A stretch of DNA of 64,000 nucleotides from a bacterium (GCA_029210965.1 JARGFZ010000011.1:21532-85531), one strand, 5' to 3'; positions 18,540 through 27,490 are shown, numbered from the stretch's first letter. Program-made: numbers and translations. The notes: generated from the sequence alone by a model not told the origin.

Positions 18540-19721
18540 ATGAAAAAAACGATTGCCTCATACGTGCCCGAGCTTATCGCCCTCAGGCACGACCTGCACC
18601 AACACCCGGAGCTGGGCTTTGAAGAAATATGGACCGCCAAAACCGTGGCCGGGGTGCTGGAAAGGTACGGTTTGGAGGTGCACACGGGGTGGGCGAAAAC
18701 CGGCGTCCTTGGCATTCTCAGGAAAGGAAGTTCAACCAGGACTATCGCTTTGCGGGCCGACATGGATGCCCTCCCTGTACAGGAAAGGTCCGACCTTGAA
18801 TATCGCTCCGTCAACAAGGGGATAATGCACGCCTGCGGTCACGACGGGCACATGGTTATGCTGCTGGGCGCTGCTCGATACCTGGCGGAAAGAGGGGACT
18901 TTGACGGGACTGTGGTTTTCATTTTCCAACCTGCCGAGGAGGGCGGCGGCGGCGGGCGCCTCATGGTGAAGGAGGGGATAGTAGAGACGTTCGGGATCCA
19001 GGCTGTCTACGGGATGCACAACCGCTCCGGGCTGGAGGCCGGATGGATCTCCACCCACACCGGACCCATAATGGCGGCCACGGACAACTTTGAGATCATC
19101 GTAAACGGCGAGGGAACCCACGCAGCTCTTCCTCACACCGGGGTGGATCCCATCGTCACCGCTTCTGAACTGGTAACCTCCCTTCAGACTGCAGTAACAA
19201 GGAAGATCGAAGCTCTTGATAGCGTTGTGCTATCAATCACACAGTTCACCTCGGGTACCACCTTCAACATTATTCCGGATGACGCCCTGCTAAGAGGCTG
19301 CACACGGTATCAGTCAACCGAAACAGGTGTATTGCTCAGAGAGGCCATGGAGCGCATAACAGCCGGAGTGTGCGCTGCCCACCATGCCCACTATTTCTTC
19401 AACTACATGCCCGGTTACCCGCCCACCGTGAATACTCTCACCGAAACCGAAGCCGCGGTCCGGGCTGCCAGGAAGGCTGTGGGGGCGGAAAATGTGGACG
19501 ATAACTGCTCCCCTCTTATGGCCTCTGAAGACTTTTCCTATTTCCTTGAAAAGATCCCCGGGTGTTACATTTTCCTGGGTAACGGCACTCACACCCAAAG
19601 CCACAGGTCTGATTACGATTTTAACGATGAGATCATCCCTGTAGGGGTCCGCTACTGGTGCATCCTGGTGGAGCAGGAATTGGGGGGAATACCAGGACAC
19701 GGCAACTCGGAGACGCGGTGA
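18540..19721 (+). CDS. M20 family amidohydrolase
   Basis: The 393-residue enzyme has the M20D (hippurate hydrolase / IAA-amino acid hydrolase-like) metal ligand pattern: LRHDLHQHPELGFEE, DMDALPVQE, HACGHDGHMVMLLGAA (Cys and His ligands), QPAEEGGGGGRLM (catalytic Glu), HNRSG and, near the C-terminus, the conserved GNGTHTQSH...DYDFND ligand region. The dimerisation domain contains GEGTHAALPHTGVDPI, with the GxGxHAA-P motif. It should hydrolyse N-acyl or N-carbamoyl amino acids in the cytosol, but the substrate is unknown. ATG 18540 is preferred; the upstream extension is coded by the heptamer array. Confidence 0.88.
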   Translation: MKKTIASYVPELIALRHDLHQHPELGFEEIWTAKTVAGVLERYGLEVHTGWAKTGVLGILRKGSSTRTIALRADMDALPVQERSDLEYRSVNKGIMHACGHDGHMVMLLGAARYLAERGDFDGTVVFIFQPAEEGGGGGRLMVKEGIVETFGIQAVYGMHNRSGLEAGWISTHTGPIMAATDNFEIIVNGEGTHAALPHTGVDPIVTASELVTSLQTAVTRKIEALDSVVLSITQFTSGTTFNIIPDDALLRGCTRYQSTETGVLLREAMERITAGVCAAHHAHYFFNYMPGYPPTVNTLTETEAAVRAARKAVGAENVDDNCSPLMASEDFSYFLEKIPGCYIFLGNGTHTQSHRSDYDFNDEIIPVGVRYWCILVEQELGGIPGHGNSETR

Positions 19722-20035
19722 CACGGTGTTCATTATCAGATCTCAGAAGTTTAATCACATAACTCAGCTTCAAGATTTTCATCGCTTTTAATTGCTGAAT
19801 CCCGGGTCTTCAGATCCTCCCCTGGCATTGAATTTTTCAGGGTCCTCATTTTCCTATGTGGTGAAAACCATCGCCTCTATAGCATTCGGGATCACTTTTT
19901 AAGCTAAGGGCACAAGTCACACGGGGGACGCTTTTGACAACAGTATGCCGTTAACATACAAAATCTTTTCATCCGGCCGCCACATATGATAATATGCAAG
20001 CTGTTTCGCTTTTTACCCTTACGATTAAAAAAAAC
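19722..20035. other. Intergenic, nothing recognised
   Basis: This is AT-richer spacer carrying ATCAGATCTCAGAAGTTTAA at its left end. It is the presumed promoter region of the HD-GYP gene. An alternative in-frame start for that gene lies at 19994. No ORF or hairpin stands out. Confidence 0.35.
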
Positions 20036-21145
20036 ATGACTGAAAAAGACGTTTCAACTCGCGCACTTAAAATTCTCCTTGTTGAGGATGACGGATTTCT
20101 TCTCAGGACGATATCTGACTATCTCAGCGCCAGGGGGATGGAGGTACAGACCGCCTCCAACGGCAGGGAGGCCATCGACCACCTTTCAGCGGGCCCCATT
20201 GATCTCATTCTGACCGACATTATCATGCCTGAGATGGACGGCATCGAGTTGCTCAAATATGTTAGGAAAAGGATGCATGACCTTCCCGTCATCATCATCA
20301 CTTCTTCCGATGACATCAATTACAGCATTGAAGCTCTGCGAGCCAACGCCAACGATTACATCCTTAAGCCGATTCCCATGGAGGAGTTGGCCACCAGGAT
20401 CGCCCTGACCTTCATGAAAACGGAAGCCCTCAAAAGAGAAAAAGTACAGCAGTTCCGGATGGTTGAGAAGGTAATGGAAAAGGATAAGAGGGTGGAGCAA
20501 ACATTCCTTCGGTCCATTCGATCTTTCATTAACGCCATCGAGGCAAGAGACCGCTACACCAAGGGCCACTCCATCCGCGTGTCTGACCTGGTAGAGCAGC
20601 TTTTGAGAAAGCTCGGCATCAACTCGGACATATCCTACGACATCGCCCTCGCGTCCCAACTGCACGACATTGGCAAGATGGGTGTCAGTGACATCATCCT
20701 GAATAAGCACGCAGGGTTGTCTAACGACGAGTTCCACATCATGAAAACCCATCCGGAAGTAGGATATTTCATCCTCAAGCCCATCCTTTCCGAGAAGGGG
20801 CTCAAGGGAATCCTGCACCACCATGAAAGATGGGACGGAGAAGGATATCCCATGAACCTCTCAGGTCAAGAGATCCCATTGGGCGCCCGCATTATAAACC
20901 TGGCCGACTCCTTCGACGCCATGGTTTCGGACCGCAACTACCGCCGGTCAAAGGACGTTCCCCAAGCACTGTCTGAGGTCGAAAGGTGCGCAGGCACCCA
21001 GTTCGACCCCGATCTGGTGCCTGCATTTGTAGAGGTCGTTCGTGAAAACCACCGTAAGGAAATGGAAAGGGCCGCAATCAGCATTGTTCCATCACCAGAC
21101 GATCTGCCGGCTGCCGTTATCGCCGGTCACCGTAACTCTTTCTGA
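20036..21145 (+). CDS. Response regulator with REC and HD-GYP domains (c-di-GMP phosphodiesterase)
   Basis: The receiver domain covers about residues 1-125 (LLVEDDGF, phospho-acceptor Asp in LILTDIIMPEMDG, Lys in YILKPIPME). A coiled helix links it to a complete HD-GYP domain: AIEARDRYTKGHSIRVSDL, HDIGKMGVSD, MKTHPEVGY, LHHHERWDGEGYP, LADSFDAM and the closing CAGTQFDPDLV. All HD-GYP metal and GYP positions are present, so c-di-GMP hydrolysis is expected. It opposes the GGDEF protein 7 kb away. The true start is unclear: ATG 20036 and ATG 19994 both lack a good ribosome site. The fluoride riboswitch begins 70 bp after its stop. Confidence 0.92.
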   Translation: MTEKDVSTRALKILLVEDDGFLLRTISDYLSARGMEVQTASNGREAIDHLSAGPIDLILTDIIMPEMDGIELLKYVRKRMHDLPVIIITSSDDINYSIEALRANANDYILKPIPMEELATRIALTFMKTEALKREKVQQFRMVEKVMEKDKRVEQTFLRSIRSFINAIEARDRYTKGHSIRVSDLVEQLLRKLGINSDISYDIALASQLHDIGKMGVSDIILNKHAGLSNDEFHIMKTHPEVGYFILKPILSEKGLKGILHHHERWDGEGYPMNLSGQEIPLGARIINLADSFDAMVSDRNYRRSKDVPQALSEVERCAGTQFDPDLVPAFVEVVRENHRKEMERAAISIVPSPDDLPAAVIAGHRNSF

Positions 21146-21173
21146 AAAACCGTTTTTTCCCTTTGCCCTGTCG

Positions 21174-21202
21174 TTGACTGCTCTGAAAACAATGTGTTAA
21201 AA
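21174..21202 (+). promoter_or_regulatory. Candidate sigma-70 promoter for the fluoride-riboswitch transcript
   Basis: TTGACT (21174-21179), a 17-bp spacer and TTAAAA (21197-21202) would place the transcript start near 21209, just ahead of the aptamer. The -35 is 5/6 to consensus, the -10 is 4/6. Confidence 0.5.
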
Positions 21203-21212
21203 AATTCCTGAC

Positions 21213-21266
21213 ATTTTCGGTGGTGGAGTTCGCCTCAACCGCTCGCAAGAGCCGATGACTCCTGTC
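21213..21266 (+). ncRNA. Fluoride riboswitch (crcB RNA motif)
   Basis: The segment reads GGTGGTGGAGTTCGCCTCAA, then CCGCTCGCAAGAG, then CCGATGACTCCTG. This follows the crcB consensus order GGxGAUGGxGUUCGCC, AACCGC, variable stem-loop, GCUGAUGACUCCU. The pseudoknot-forming CGCC/GGxG elements and the invariant GAUGACUCCU box are present; the first conserved GAUG reads GGUG here. The variable stem is GCTC-GCAA-GAGC. Fluoride binding is known to stabilise this fold and prevent terminator formation. The 3' end overlaps the left arm of an intrinsic terminator, giving an expression platform of transcriptional ON type. The controlled gene is the antiporter at 21383. Confidence 0.85.
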
Positions 21267-21285
21267 CCAGGGGACGGGTTTTTTT
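21261..21285 (+). terminator. Intrinsic terminator of the fluoride riboswitch
   Basis: CCTGTCCC (21261-21268) pairs with GGGACGGG (21271-21278), including one G-T pair, and is followed by seven T. The left arm shares CCT with the aptamer's CTCCT box, so aptamer and terminator compete. Confidence 0.85.
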
Positions 21286-21382
21286 GTGCAAAAAAAGTGA
21301 ACCGTGAACAAGAAACTGACCGTATGTAATTTTCCCGGTTCACTATTCACACTTCACTGTTCACTGCAGGGGAGAAACCTTC

Positions 21383-22843
21383 ATGGCCCTCAGCCTTGCC
21401 TTCATAGTCCTCGCCGGTCTACTGGCCGACGCCCTTTTTCGCAGGATGCGCTTGCCCGGGCTTGTGGGAATGCTTATCGTTGGTGTGCTGGTGGGCCCTC
21501 ATATGCTGGACATCCTCAGGCCGGACATGATGGCGGTCTCGGGGGATTTCCGTAAGATAGCCCTTATTGTTATCCTGCTCCGTGCAGGCCTTGAGCTGCG
21601 AAGGGACATTCTGCACAAGGTTGGGCCCTACGCCGTGACCATGAGCGCCGTTCCCGCTATTTTCGAGATCACGGCAATCACTCTTCTGGCTCCCCCTCTT
21701 CTGGGGCTTTCCTGGCCGGAGGCGGCTATTCTTGGGAGTATCCTCGGCGCCGTTTCCCCCGCTGTCGTCGTCCCCCTCATGATCGATTTCATGGAAAGGG
21801 GCAAGGGCTCGGAAAAAGGGATCCCCACCCTTATTCTGGGGGCATCGGCAATTGACGATGTTTTTGTCATTGTCATCTTTACAGTACTCCTGGGGATGTA
21901 CGGTGGGGGACCGGTCAACTGGGTTTGGCAGGCCGCTTCCATTCCCATTTCCATAATTCTCGGCATCCTTCTCGGCCTGGCGGTCGGTTATCTGCTTTAC
22001 CGGCTGTTTCGCCGGTACGATCTCAAACCTCCACGGAGAACGATCATCCTTATGGGGGTGGCTATTCTCCTGACATGGGTGGAGGATATTCTTCACGGCA
22101 TCCTCCCGATCTCCGCACTCCTTGGCGTCATGGCCATGGGATTCATAATCCTTGAAAAACAGGAGGCAATCGCACACATCATCTCCTCCAAGCTCAAGCA
22201 CCTCTGGGTCTTTGCGGAGCTGCTGCTGTTCGTCCTTGTAGGTGCTCAGGTGAACATAAAGGTCGCCTGGGAGGCCGGTCTTGCCGGGGGTCTACTGATC
22301 CTGGCAGGCCTTGCTGCCCGCAGTGTGGGAACCTGGATATCTCTCGCGGGCAGCGGACTGGACGCCAGGGAAAAGCTGTTCGCCGTTGTCGCCTATATTC
22401 CCAAGGCCACCGTGCAGGCGGCCATCGGGGCCATCCCTCTCGCCGCTGGGCTTCCCGGTGGTGAGGTCATTCTGGCCGTAGCTGTCCTTTCCATCCTTAT
22501 CACAGCGCCCACCGGGGCCATCGGCATCAAGTTCCTGGGGGAACGGATCCTTCAAGAGAGTAAACGTTCACCCTACAGCTTCAAGGAACTGCGTCAAAGT
22601 CTGGGCCTTCCCCATGTGGGTGAGCGTATTATGGAAATCGCTACAGGCCATATGTGGAAGGTCATCGAGGAGAAGGAGTCCTGGCACGAATCCGAGTCCG
22701 GCGATCCGATACCGGCCATCGTTCTGAGGATATGGGAAAAAGGTGATGAAACGGCGATCGGCAGCGGTCCCACACGGTACCTGAAATACACACCTCTGGA
22801 AGAACCCTTCGGGAGGAAGTGGGAGGTTGTGTATGGGAAATAG
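21383..22843 (+). CDS. CPA2-type cation:proton antiporter under fluoride riboswitch control
   Basis: The 486-residue membrane protein has about 12 membrane segments over residues 1-390 and a hydrophilic tail of about 95. It shows the monovalent cation:proton antiporter-2 pattern: LPGLVGMLIVGVLVGPHML, GLELRRD, a discontinuous-helix segment ILGSILGAVSPAVVVPLM and the ion-binding Asp pair in GASAIDDVFVIVIF (about 155-156). The tail lacks TrkA-N or TrkA-C motifs. GGGGAGA 8 nt before ATG 21383 supports the start. The upstream fluoride riboswitch implies induction by fluoride. Na+/H+-type antiporters are among the known crcB-regulon genes, so a role in fluoride or acid stress ion balance is inferred. 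No crcB gene is in the window. Confidence 0.88.
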   Translation: MALSLAFIVLAGLLADALFRRMRLPGLVGMLIVGVLVGPHMLDILRPDMMAVSGDFRKIALIVILLRAGLELRRDILHKVGPYAVTMSAVPAIFEITAITLLAPPLLGLSWPEAAILGSILGAVSPAVVVPLMIDFMERGKGSEKGIPTLILGASAIDDVFVIVIFTVLLGMYGGGPVNWVWQAASIPISIILGILLGLAVGYLLYRLFRRYDLKPPRRTIILMGVAILLTWVEDILHGILPISALLGVMAMGFIILEKQEAIAHIISSKLKHLWVFAELLLFVLVGAQVNIKVAWEAGLAGGLLILAGLAARSVGTWISLAGSGLDAREKLFAVVAYIPKATVQAAIGAIPLAAGLPGGEVILAVAVLSILITAPTGAIGIKFLGERILQESKRSPYSFKELRQSLGLPHVGERIMEIATGHMWKVIEEKESWHESESGDPIPAIVLRIWEKGDETAIGSGPTRYLKYTPLEEPFGRKWEVVYGK

Positions 22844-23179
22844 CCAGAATGCAGAATGTAGAACGCAGAACGCAGGAGAAGTTCTGAAACCGGGAAAGGG
22901 AGAATCGGGGAAGCGGTGAAAACGTATGACATTCCTGGCCCAGACCCGGAATCCAGTCGCACTTGCATACCGCATCGTAGTTATAATCTTTCACCTAGAC
23001 ACCTAGACACCTTCATACTTAGATACCGTTTCATTTGTCATCGCGAACTGTCACCCATGTGACTTGTCACGGCGAAGTTCATAGAACGAAGACGGAAGCG
23101 ATCCCGGTTACTATAATAAGCGATATTGTTTTAACGGTAGAGTAGCCGCAGGCATGCGCGAGAGAACCAGCGATACGCC
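22844..23179. other. Intergenic with heptamer arrays and dispersed repeats
   Basis: CAGAATG, CAGAATG, TAGAACG, CAGAACG forms a 7-bp array (22849-22880). CCTAGACA repeats form an 8-bp array (22994-23012). A CATCGCGAACTGTCACC...GAAGCGATCCCGG block (23039-23107) is a dispersed repeat of the class also seen near 2627. The end abuts the intron reverse transcriptase remnant; no domain V-like sequence was identified here. Confidence 0.5.
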
Positions 23180-24769
23180 TCATAAATTCACCAGACCAAG
23201 GTCAATGAAGTGACGGTAGAGGCTCACGTTCTTCGGAGGGCGATAACGCCGCTGGCTCCGCCGCCCAGGGTAGACGGCCAGACGATGCTGTGTGTGCCGG
23301 TTGAAGTCACGCATGACCTTTCGAGAGTAACCAAACTCGAAGTAGTTGGCCCAGCCGCGCCGATGTCTGTTGAGCATCAGGATGAGCGCCGATATCGGCA
23401 GGAAACAGATTTTACTGCTGGTCATGTCCCGCAACCTCCCGCGTTCCTTCAGTACGGCCTTCTTCGACGGGGTCACGTTCAGATAGTTGTGGCTCCGACC
23501 GCGAAGATCCCGATCGTACCGGAACGTGAAACCGAGGAACTACAGACTGGACCTCGCTGTCTTCAGATCGACCACTCTGGTCTTGTCACGGTTGACCTCC
23601 AGCCCCATTCGGGCTACCAGGACCTTTTTCATTCACGTCTGCAACCGGACTCCCTGATAACGCGCCATGACTACAAAGTCATCGGCGTACCGTACCAGTT
23701 TCGCGTTCGCCCACCGCGCCGGACCTCCCGGACCATGGAAAAACGTGTCGAACCAGTGCAAAAAGATATTTGCCAGCAAAGGGGATATTACTCCTTCTTG
23801 AGGCGTTCCCTTGCGGCTGCGCCGAGGGGGACTGCCGTCCTGCTCCACCACGGGCGCCTCAAGCCACATCCGGATCAACTTCAGGACCGACCGGTCCACG
23901 ATCCGCATGCGCAACGCCGCCATGAGCTTGTCGTGCGGAATCGAATCAAAGTAACCTTTCAGGTCCGCGTCATATACCTCCCGAAACCCGGAATGGATAT
24001 GGTCCCGAATCGCGGTGAGCGCCTGGTGGGCCGAACGACCCGGCCGAAAACCGTACGAACAATCCAGAAAGTCCGCTTCAAAGATCGGTTCGAGCACCAG
24101 CACTGCCGCCGTCTGAACCACTCGATCCCTCACGGTCGGGATGCCCAGAGGACGTTCCTTTTCGTTGGGTTTGGGTATATAGACGCGACGCACGGCCTGG
24201 GGACGGTACCTCCTGGAACGAAGCTCCTTGTGGAGTTCCTCCACAAGACCCTCGGGGCCTCCCTCCGCATGCTCGATCTGGGCGATCGTCACGCCATCGA
24301 CTACGGGCGCACCCTTGTTGGCGCGCACCTGATCCCAGGCCGCCTTCAGCACATCCCGCCGATAGATCCGGTCATACAGCACGTAGAACCGGAACTTCGG
24401 CTCCCGCTTGGTTTTTTGGTACAGCTTCTGTCGCAGGGAGGAGAGTTTGGGCGGAAGGTCGCGCCGCTCACCCCACTTGGGAGGTTCGTCCAGCTTCCAT
24501 TCCCATTCGTCCGTAGTGCAGCTTCTGCTGAAGCGGCACTCCTCTCTTTGTCCACCAGCGTGCACCCGACAGGGTCCCTTCGCTCCACGGGCATTACCCC
24601 GCTTCCTCACGACTATGAACCCCGCCGACTCCCAAACGGTCCCGACATCTCGCTTATGGCTTCGCAAAATGCGTTGGGTTCCACCCAAACCGATGGGCCT
24701 CCCAGGTTCCTCGATCAATCTTTCGACACGCGCCGTCCCCAACCACCCCGGGATGCCCCACGGGTGCAT
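23180..24769 (-). pseudogene. ltrA: Group II intron reverse transcriptase/maturase with two in-frame stops
   Basis: A single frame encodes RT motifs in order: [97 protein letters not shown], and the catalytic [10 protein letters not shown]. It then meets TGA (23633-23635, at a position normally Trp) and TAG (23540-23542, in SSL-x-FLGFTF), and resumes with the maturase domain: GWANYFEFG, RRSQRRYRPP and YRHFIDLGLVNL. No frameshift is needed; the two pieces keep the same frame. PQEG replaces the usual PQGG. The true start is unclear because the first 100 or so codons look like intron leader. Confidence 0.88.
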
Positions 24770-25008
24770 ACGCTCGTTGCTTCCCCGCGGATTACAGGCT
24801 TCAGCAACTCTGGAAGATTGACCGCATCCACTTTGCGTAATGAGGCCGAATCGGGTTCGCTTGCGCTACGGCTCGCGCCTTCGCGTCAGGAGGCTTCGAC
24901 GTACAGGTTACCCCAATACGCCGCTCCATCGGCTACATGTGCGTACGAGCAATTCACACGGTGGGCTCCTTTCATCTTACGGGATTGACCAGGCTTAACC
25001 TGGCGCAC
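23180..25008 (-). mobile_element. Degenerate group II intron
   Basis: Read leftwards, the 5' end is placed at GTGCGCCAGG (complement of 25008 downwards), matching the GUGYG start of group II introns. About 500 nt of leader precede the reverse transcriptase coding region (23180-24769). The right-hand boundary follows the maturase end, but no convincing domain V (the AGC/CGNGA-type 34-nt hairpin) was found within 140 nt, so the 3' end may be lost. With two stops in the ORF as well, the intron is probably immobile and perhaps unable to splice. It sits between the antiporter and a GIY-YIG gene. Confidence 0.75.
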
Positions 25009-25075
25009 CAGAGGTCGCAGAGGAAACCTTATACAACCTGTCCCAATTTGTTCCGTCGATCGAAGGAGATTAACA

Positions 25076-25439
25076 ATGGATAGGAAAACAAAGATCAGAG
25101 AATATAAAGATACACCCCTTCCCCATGGGTGTTTTCCAGATAATAAACAAGGCAAACGGAAAGATTTTTATCGGATCCAGTGTTAATCTGCCGGCAATAC
25201 TTAATCGCAGTAAAGTCGAGCTCAAAATGGGCAGCCACCGTAATGGAATTGTACAGAAGGAATGGAAACAGTTTGGGCACGAGAATTTCCAATTCAATGA
25301 ACTGGAGATACTTGAACCGGCAGATGACCCAACTTATAACCCTGCTGAAGATCTTCGTGTTCTTGAAAAGCTCTGGATCGAGAAGCTGACTCCTTTTGGC
25401 GACAAAGGATATAACAAACCGTCAAAGACTGATATCTGA
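25076..25439 (+). pseudogene. GIY-YIG nuclease-like gene, frameshifted
   Basis: ATG 25076 has an excellent site (AAGGAG, 7 nt) and encodes MDRKTKIREYKDTPLP, then runs out of frame at 25115-25124 (CCCCTTCCCC). One base fewer in either C-run would join it to MGVFQIINKANGKIFIGSS in the ORF from 25125. The joined protein of about 120 residues matches small GIY-YIG proteins: the GIY-like GVFQI, GKIFIGSS, NR (in ILNRSKVELKMGSHRN), WKQFGHENFQFNELEILEP and a terminal EKLWIEKLTPFGDKGYN. Function of such stand-alone proteins is unknown. Sequencing error, decay or programmed slippage would all explain the shift. It lies divergent to the intron. Confidence 0.75.
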
Positions 25440-25813
25440 GAGCAATTTATGGACCCAATTTAAGGGATTGTTTTAACAGAGGGTTGTACAAGGGATCGTG
25501 CAGAAAAAAGTCCTAGTCCAAGACCTGGTCCCAGGTTAAGGGCAATATCCAGTTCTAATCCCCCCCAGATTCAAGTTTTACACTGCCCTTCGACAGGCTC
25601 AGGGTCCCGAGCAAGTGAAACGCGTCGAGGGACGATGCGGCCATGAATTGGCCGCGCTGCGTACCCTGCGGTAAAAGCTTTAATCGTTTTTATTGGAAGA
25701 CGAGTGGATTCCGGATCACGATTTCATCGTGTCCGGAATGACAGAGAATTTTCGCCCACTCTCCCTCTCGCCCCCTCTCCCCCTCTGGTGGTCCTTCCGC
25801 GTCAGATGGTTCT
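25440..25813. other. Intergenic, repeat-derived
   Basis: This stretch contains a copy of the CCCTTCGACAGGCTCAGGG repeat (25586-25604), the block AAAGCTTTAATCGTTTTTATTGG that is the complement of the 5003-5030 segment, and GGATTCCGGATCACG...GTCCGGAATGACAG. No gene is supported. Confidence 0.45.
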
Positions 25814-26593
25814 TTATTCACTCCCCCACTTCTCCAACTTCCCCTGAATAAACCGCACTACCTCCTCGTGCTCATCCCTGCCGGAACCGGTCACCCTCAG
25901 GGGCTCACCGAAGCAGATATGCACCTCCTTTTCCGGCCTAATGGGACCGAAATCCTTGATGATACTTCCTTTTCCCCATGCGTCTGTTTTCAGGGCGACA
26001 GGGACCACCGGCACACCGGCGCGGCGGGAAAGCTTTACTCCAATGGTGTTAAATTGCGCAGGATCGAAAGTTCTGCTTCGTGTTGTCTGGGGAAACACGA
26101 TCACCGAGGTACCGCTGTCGAGGTGCTTCTGTCCTCCCTCAAGGACCGCTCTGAGATCTTCCCGGGGATCCTTTCTACCAACCGTGATGGGATCCCTGGA
26201 GCGCATTATCGGTCCAAATACCGGGAACCTTGTCAGCGCTTTTTTAACAATGAAGGTAGTGTTGCGGGCGGGTTGAACGAGGCATGGCAAGACCATGGTC
26301 TCAAGGGTGCTCATATGGTTGCCGACATAGACACATGGCCCTGAAAGGCTGTACAGCATATCCATATTCTCGATCTCAAACCGGACCCCCACACTTTCCA
26401 GGAGCCTGAAAACCTCCAGACTGCTCAGTGCCCACTGCTCACCGTCATACCTGCCCTTTACAGCCATTCGGCTGGAACGCAAATAGATGGGAAGCATCCT
26501 CAGGTGGAAGATCAGGCTGGTGCAGCAACTGTTGCGGCACTTCACATCCTCCAGGGAGGTCTGGTAGTTATCCCCTTTGACGAGCCTTTCCAT
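25814..26593 (-). CDS. plsC: PlsC-family 1-acyl-glycerol-3-phosphate acyltransferase
   Basis: The 259-residue protein contains the acyltransferase motifs: block I NHMSTLET (an H-x4-E variant of NHxSxxD, about 93-100), a hydrophobic block (TTFIVKKALTRFPVFGPIM), block III VFPQTTRSR (the counterpart of FPEGTRS) and block IV VPVVPVALKTDAWG. It should acylate lysophosphatidate or a related lysolipid at the inner membrane. The N-terminal hundred residues carry an unusual CRNSCC segment. E for D in block I and Q for E in block III deviate from the canonical motifs, so the acceptor may differ. No operon partner was found. Confidence 0.82.
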   Translation of the reverse strand: MERLVKGDNYQTSLEDVKCRNSCCTSLIFHLRMLPIYLRSSRMAVKGRYDGEQWALSSLEVFRLLESVGVRFEIENMDMLYSLSGPCVYVGNHMSTLETMVLPCLVQPARNTTFIVKKALTRFPVFGPIMRSRDPITVGRKDPREDLRAVLEGGQKHLDSGTSVIVFPQTTRSRTFDPAQFNTIGVKLSRRAGVPVVPVALKTDAWGKGSIIKDFGPIRPEKEVHICFGEPLRVTGSGRDEHEEVVRFIQGKLEKWGSE

Positions 26594-26721
26594 GAGGATA
26601 TGAATACACTAACTGCATTTTCCGGTCATCCCCTTTGTTCAATCAGCAGCTTCTTTAGCTGTCTTTAAAGGATGCTATACTGTTAATGATAGATCCTGGA
26701 GATCAGAAGGGGGGTATTTCC

Positions 26722-26997
26722 ATGGGCAGGGAAGACAAAATCCGCCAGGTTGCCAAGCTCCTTGGGCAGACCGATTCCGCCCATCATTCCTATGAGATAA
26801 AGGTTCTTAATGGAGATCGTGACAGCCATTGGCCGGAGTGGTTCGCCGAAGACCTTATCGGCCACGGGTTCGATATGGTCCTGGAGGACAGGCTGGCAAG
26901 GTTCCTGGAAACCCTGGACGAGGTTCGTAAGGGCAGTTCAAACCTCATGGATTGGCGTGACGGTACGGCCAGGAGGATGGTGGACACACTCGTTTAG
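26722..26997 (+). CDS. Small conserved protein of unknown function
   Basis: The 91-residue product starts at ATG 26722, supported by AGAAGGGGGG 7 nt upstream; an in-frame ATG at 26686 has none. The sequence has a helical start (REDKIRQVAKLLGQTDSAHHSYE), then GDRDSHWPEWFAEDLIGHGFD and a C-terminal helix. It is reminiscent of small soluble proteins found near stress genes in cyanobacteria and proteobacteria, but I cannot assign a family. The stop codon sits inside a perfect 13-bp hairpin. Confidence 0.65.
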   Translation: MGREDKIRQVAKLLGQTDSAHHSYEIKVLNGDRDSHWPEWFAEDLIGHGFDMVLEDRLARFLETLDEVRKGSSNLMDWRDGTARRMVDTLV

Positions 26998-27015
26998 CTG
27001 AAAGCTAAACGAGTG
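26987..27015 (+). terminator. Perfect hairpin over a stop codon
   Basis: CACTCGTTTAGCT (26987-26999) pairs perfectly with AGCTAAACGAGTG (27003-27015) around a GAA loop; the stop TAG (26995-26997) is in the left arm. No T-tract follows, so it may act as an mRNA 3' stabiliser or a weak terminator. Confidence 0.5.
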
Positions 27016-27043
27016 CAAGTACGGAATCCTCAGTAATTTCAGT

Positions 27044-27490
27044 AGCTTATGTGCTTGTACACCGCACGACATCCAACGTTATCGGCAACGACTTTCCGGC
27101 CCACTGCTCGATAGAATCGATTTGCAGATCGAGGTCCCACTGGTGCCGCACAAGGATCTGGCCGATCCGGTAGACGCTGAATCTTCAGCAACCATCCGTG
27201 CCCGGGTAGAAACAGCCTGCTGCATCCAGCGAAAGCGTCTTGCGCCTTATGGATTGCACGCCAAAGCCGCCATGGCCGCCCGGCATATCCTCAAGTTCTG
27301 CCCGCTTGATGAAGAAGGGCAAAAACTGCTGGAAATGGTGGTCGACAAACTCGGTATGTCAGCACGCTCATACAGCCGTATTCTGAAGATGGCACGGACG
27401 ATTGCCGATCTGGCTGGCGAAGAAAATATCCGGCAGCCGCATCTGGCCGAGGCGGTTCAGTACCGGGGGCTGGATCGGAGGCCAGCCTGA
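27044..27490 (+). pseudogene. comM: comM/yifB 3' fragment (Mg-chelatase-like AAA protein)
   Basis: Only the C-terminal part of the roughly 500-residue ComM/YifB protein is present. Homology can be read from CACTPHDIQRYRQRLSGP onward through LLDRIDLQIEVP, then ARHILKFCPLDEEGQKLL and the C-terminal ARSYSRILKMARTIADLAGE, ending ...RRPA. The Walker A/B ATPase part is absent. The longest start-codon frame begins at TTG 27122, in the middle of the conserved region, so the gene is truncated. comM is a known target for genomic-island insertion in Acinetobacter, and this fragment sits at the left edge of an island-like segment. Confidence 0.85.

Noticed and set aside
23210..24988. 592-residue open frame on the + strand
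   Set aside because: It is antisense to the group II intron reverse transcriptase, whose RT and maturase motifs are explicit; the frame has no recognisable domains.
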